Positions 59,301-62,300 of a DNA stretch of 64,000 bases are shown here, piece by piece. Position numbers and translations under genes: made by a program. The DNA is from Myotis daubentonii (taxonomy: Eukaryota > Chordata > Mammalia > Chiroptera > Vespertilionidae), in contig NC_081844.1 of assembly GCF_963259705.1 (NCBI RefSeq), positions 109,616,965 through 109,680,964 on the forward strand. Reading direction: 5' to 3'. Positions within the stretch are counted from its first letter, which is position 1, and each line of letters opens with the position of its first letter. The notes under the pieces were generated by a model that was not told where the DNA came from, did not search any database, and was given only the letters and a program-made list of their open reading frames with translations.

Positions 59301-62300
59301 CGGACGTCCCCTGGGAAGAGCCATCAGCTGGCCCTCGGGTGCTGTATAAGCCACGGGCTTGGCATCTGTCCTGGCAGCGATGGGAAAGGCGTGCCCATCC
59401 GATGTCCACAGGCAGAGGCGGCCCCACACACGGCTCTGCCGCAGCCACACCGGGGAGGCCACGCGGCTGTGAAGGGAGGAGGGGCTCGGGGGGTGGGGGT
59501 GGGGGTAGGGTACGCGCCCTGAGCTCAGGCTGTGTGTCGCCGGGAGCGAGGCCGGCCAGCCAGGTCAGAGGGTACAGGTTCCTGCAGCTGCTTATGTGAC
59601 AAAAGGAAAGAGGACAGACCCAGCCCCGACGGGGCCGGGAGAGGCGGCGGGCACGGGACACGCCTGTGCACACGCCCTCCCATGGGTGTGACGCTGGGAT
59701 CCTGCAGCGAGTTACAGGCTCAGGAAGAAAGGAGGCTTAGAGGGTTTGAACGTGTGCTAAAGAGTGAGGTGCTTTTCACAGAAAGCGCTCCCTACAGACT
59801 GAAGCCAGAGAACAAGACCACCCCCCACAGGGCACAGACCTCTGGGAGCTGCTGGGTCAGCCGCCCAGGAAGGACCAGGCTGCCAGGCAGCGTTTGGGGG
59901 GCCCCTCGCATGTAACGTGGGCTGAGGGCAAACCCTTAAACCGCACGCGGCGGTCTCATTGTTAGCGGTACCGCTGAAATTACAATTTTGAAACTCTGTA
60001 ATAGTCGGATAAATAAGTAATTATGCTAATATTTCTAAAAAAACCCACATTTTTAGTGAAGAGAAACGGTATTTAAAATATAAACTCCACGTAAAATATC
60101 CTTAAATTTGAATTGGAAATATCAGTATGAATTCATGATGTTTCAAAGTGCGTATTTCTCCTCTCCGTCCCCCGGAAAGGCCTGGAAGCAGCCGCCAGCC
60201 AGCAGCAGCGAGCACCCCTTCCCTGCCCATTCACTGGGGCAGCCACGGCCCTGGTGGGAGGGCCGGGGTGAGCCCGGGCAGGGAGGGGGGGCGGTCCTAG
60301 GCCGTCCGTCCGCGGTGCCCGGGAGCAAGGAGCTCACCGAAGGTTAGGACGCTCGGCTCAGAGGCCTAGACCCCGAGGGATGCCCCTGACCAAGAGGGGC
60401 CAGTTTGAGGTTTACAGTGAACAACGGCCGTGGTGGAAACTCACTGAACATAGTAAGCATCGGTGTTCCGGTAAACAGCAACACTCAGGGGGAGATCAGC
60501 CAGAAGCCACAAAGCCCTTTCACCGGGAGCACAGGGCCGCTCCTGATGCGGAAACGGGACGCAAGGGAAGAGCCCAGGCCAGTCCTGCTCCCAGGAGTGA
60601 ACTGCCGCCCAGCAGCTCCAGGAGGATTCACTGCCCACAAGCACCACAGGAAACTCCCACTTGTCACAGCCCGGCTCTTTCTCCTGCGCGCCCCGCAGCT
60701 CGGAGCCGCGCCCAGGGCCTCGGCAAGCCCATCTCCTCTCCTCCTCCAGCCTCGCCTCCTGCTGGCCCGCGGGGGGCCGTGTGCACCTCCTCCCGAGAGA
60801 AATCTCCCCTTAACCCGCAGAAACGGGTCAGCTTCGCTTACGGCTCTATCCCTCCCGCCTAGAGAAGCGCCTGCAAGGAAGCGTGCTCCAAGACCTTGAA
60901 TGGATTGCACTCATTCATTCATTCATTCATTCATGTGCTAAGATATGTTGCACCCACGATCCATCCTATTGGTGTGATGGCAGCTGACTGGGACCAGAGT
61001 TAAACAGTCAGTGATGCTCTCAGACTCGGGGTACCCCTCACAGCCTGAATTGTAATTCTCATCACTTCCTCCATGTCCAGTGAGACCCCCCTGTCAGCTG
61101 GTCCCCCTCAGCTCCCCACCCCGTCCCCAGCACCCGCCCTGCCATGGGTCTCTGGTCCTGCCAGCATGGGCTCCCCACACACGCCCCACGTCCGCTCCGT
61201 CCAGCCGTGGACAGCTCGCAGGGAAGGACCCATCAAACCCTGGAGCCGGCGCCGCTCTCTGGCGGCTCCTGCACCGGCCGTCACGGGAGGCGCACCTGCC
61301 CCTCCACGAGCCACCTGGAGATGGCCGTCTTCCCGTCGTAGCCGGGCCGGAACTGCAGGGTGGCTGAGCGCGGGCTGATGTTGGAGATGACCAGGTTGGA
61401 CGGGGCGCCGGGAAGCTCTGGAGAGAAACGGGAGAGGGCCGCACAGACTGAGCTTCTGCCACAGTTTAGGGGGCGGAGCCACACGCCGGCGAGTAGCTCC
61501 TTCCACACCCCTTCCTGCCACAGAGGGCGTGTTTTCAAACCACGAGAGGCCTGGCTGCGTGGCTCAGTGGGTGAGCGTCGACCTATGAACCAGGAGGTCA
61601 CAGTTCGATTCCCGGTCAGGGCACAGGCCCAGGTTGGAGGCTCCATCCTCAGTGGGGGGCGTGCAGGAGGCAGCCGACCCATGATTCTCTCTCATCATTG
61701 ATCTCTCTCTCTCTCTCCCTCTCTCTCTCTCCCTTCCTCTTTGAAATCAATACAAATATTTAAAAACCAACAAACAACAGGGAGGAGCACAGCTTCCCTG
61801 GGAACATGCCCAGCGTGGCCCCGCTCTATGGGGCCGCCCATTCGCGCTGGCGCTGGGGCAGGCGCAGGAGACCTCGCGGCCTCGGGGACGCAGGCTCAGT
61901 GGGGACCTCTGTGCAGCCGTCTTGTTCAGTGGACACCGCTGAGTGAGGAAGGAGGGAGGACGGGGCCTCAGAGAACATACAGCAGCACACGTCCCCCTCC
62001 TGGATCCCGACTGTGGTCATGACCGTGAGGCCATGGGGAGCAGGTGGGGGAGGCGGGCAGAGGGGTGCACGCCCGGTTCCCAGGCTGCTGACCCGGGCGC
62101 TGGGCAGGCCCTGAGCCTGGGCTTCCTGGGCTGGTTTCCGAGATGACGGGTTCAGGGGCGAGTGCCGAGCTCTCCCCACTGCCCGCGTGCAGGTGCTCTG
62201 GCAACTAGATGAAGGGCAGGCGTGACCTGAGGCCCCCCGCCGTGACGAGGGCCTACCCCTCGGCAGTCCCTGGGGTGGGCTCCCCCCAAGCGTCCACGCC

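Larger units (their letters stand above)
55407..61295 (-). other. SDK1 intron between window exons 2 and 3
   Basis: This 5.9-kb intron has no recognisable SINE. It holds a candidate element (56985-57325), a TG/CA-rich tract (57958-58247), a strong hairpin (58720-58782), a short (ATG)n run near 58858, a large AT-rich block (59930-60170) and a (CATT)n repeat (60910-60934). Confidence 0.87.
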
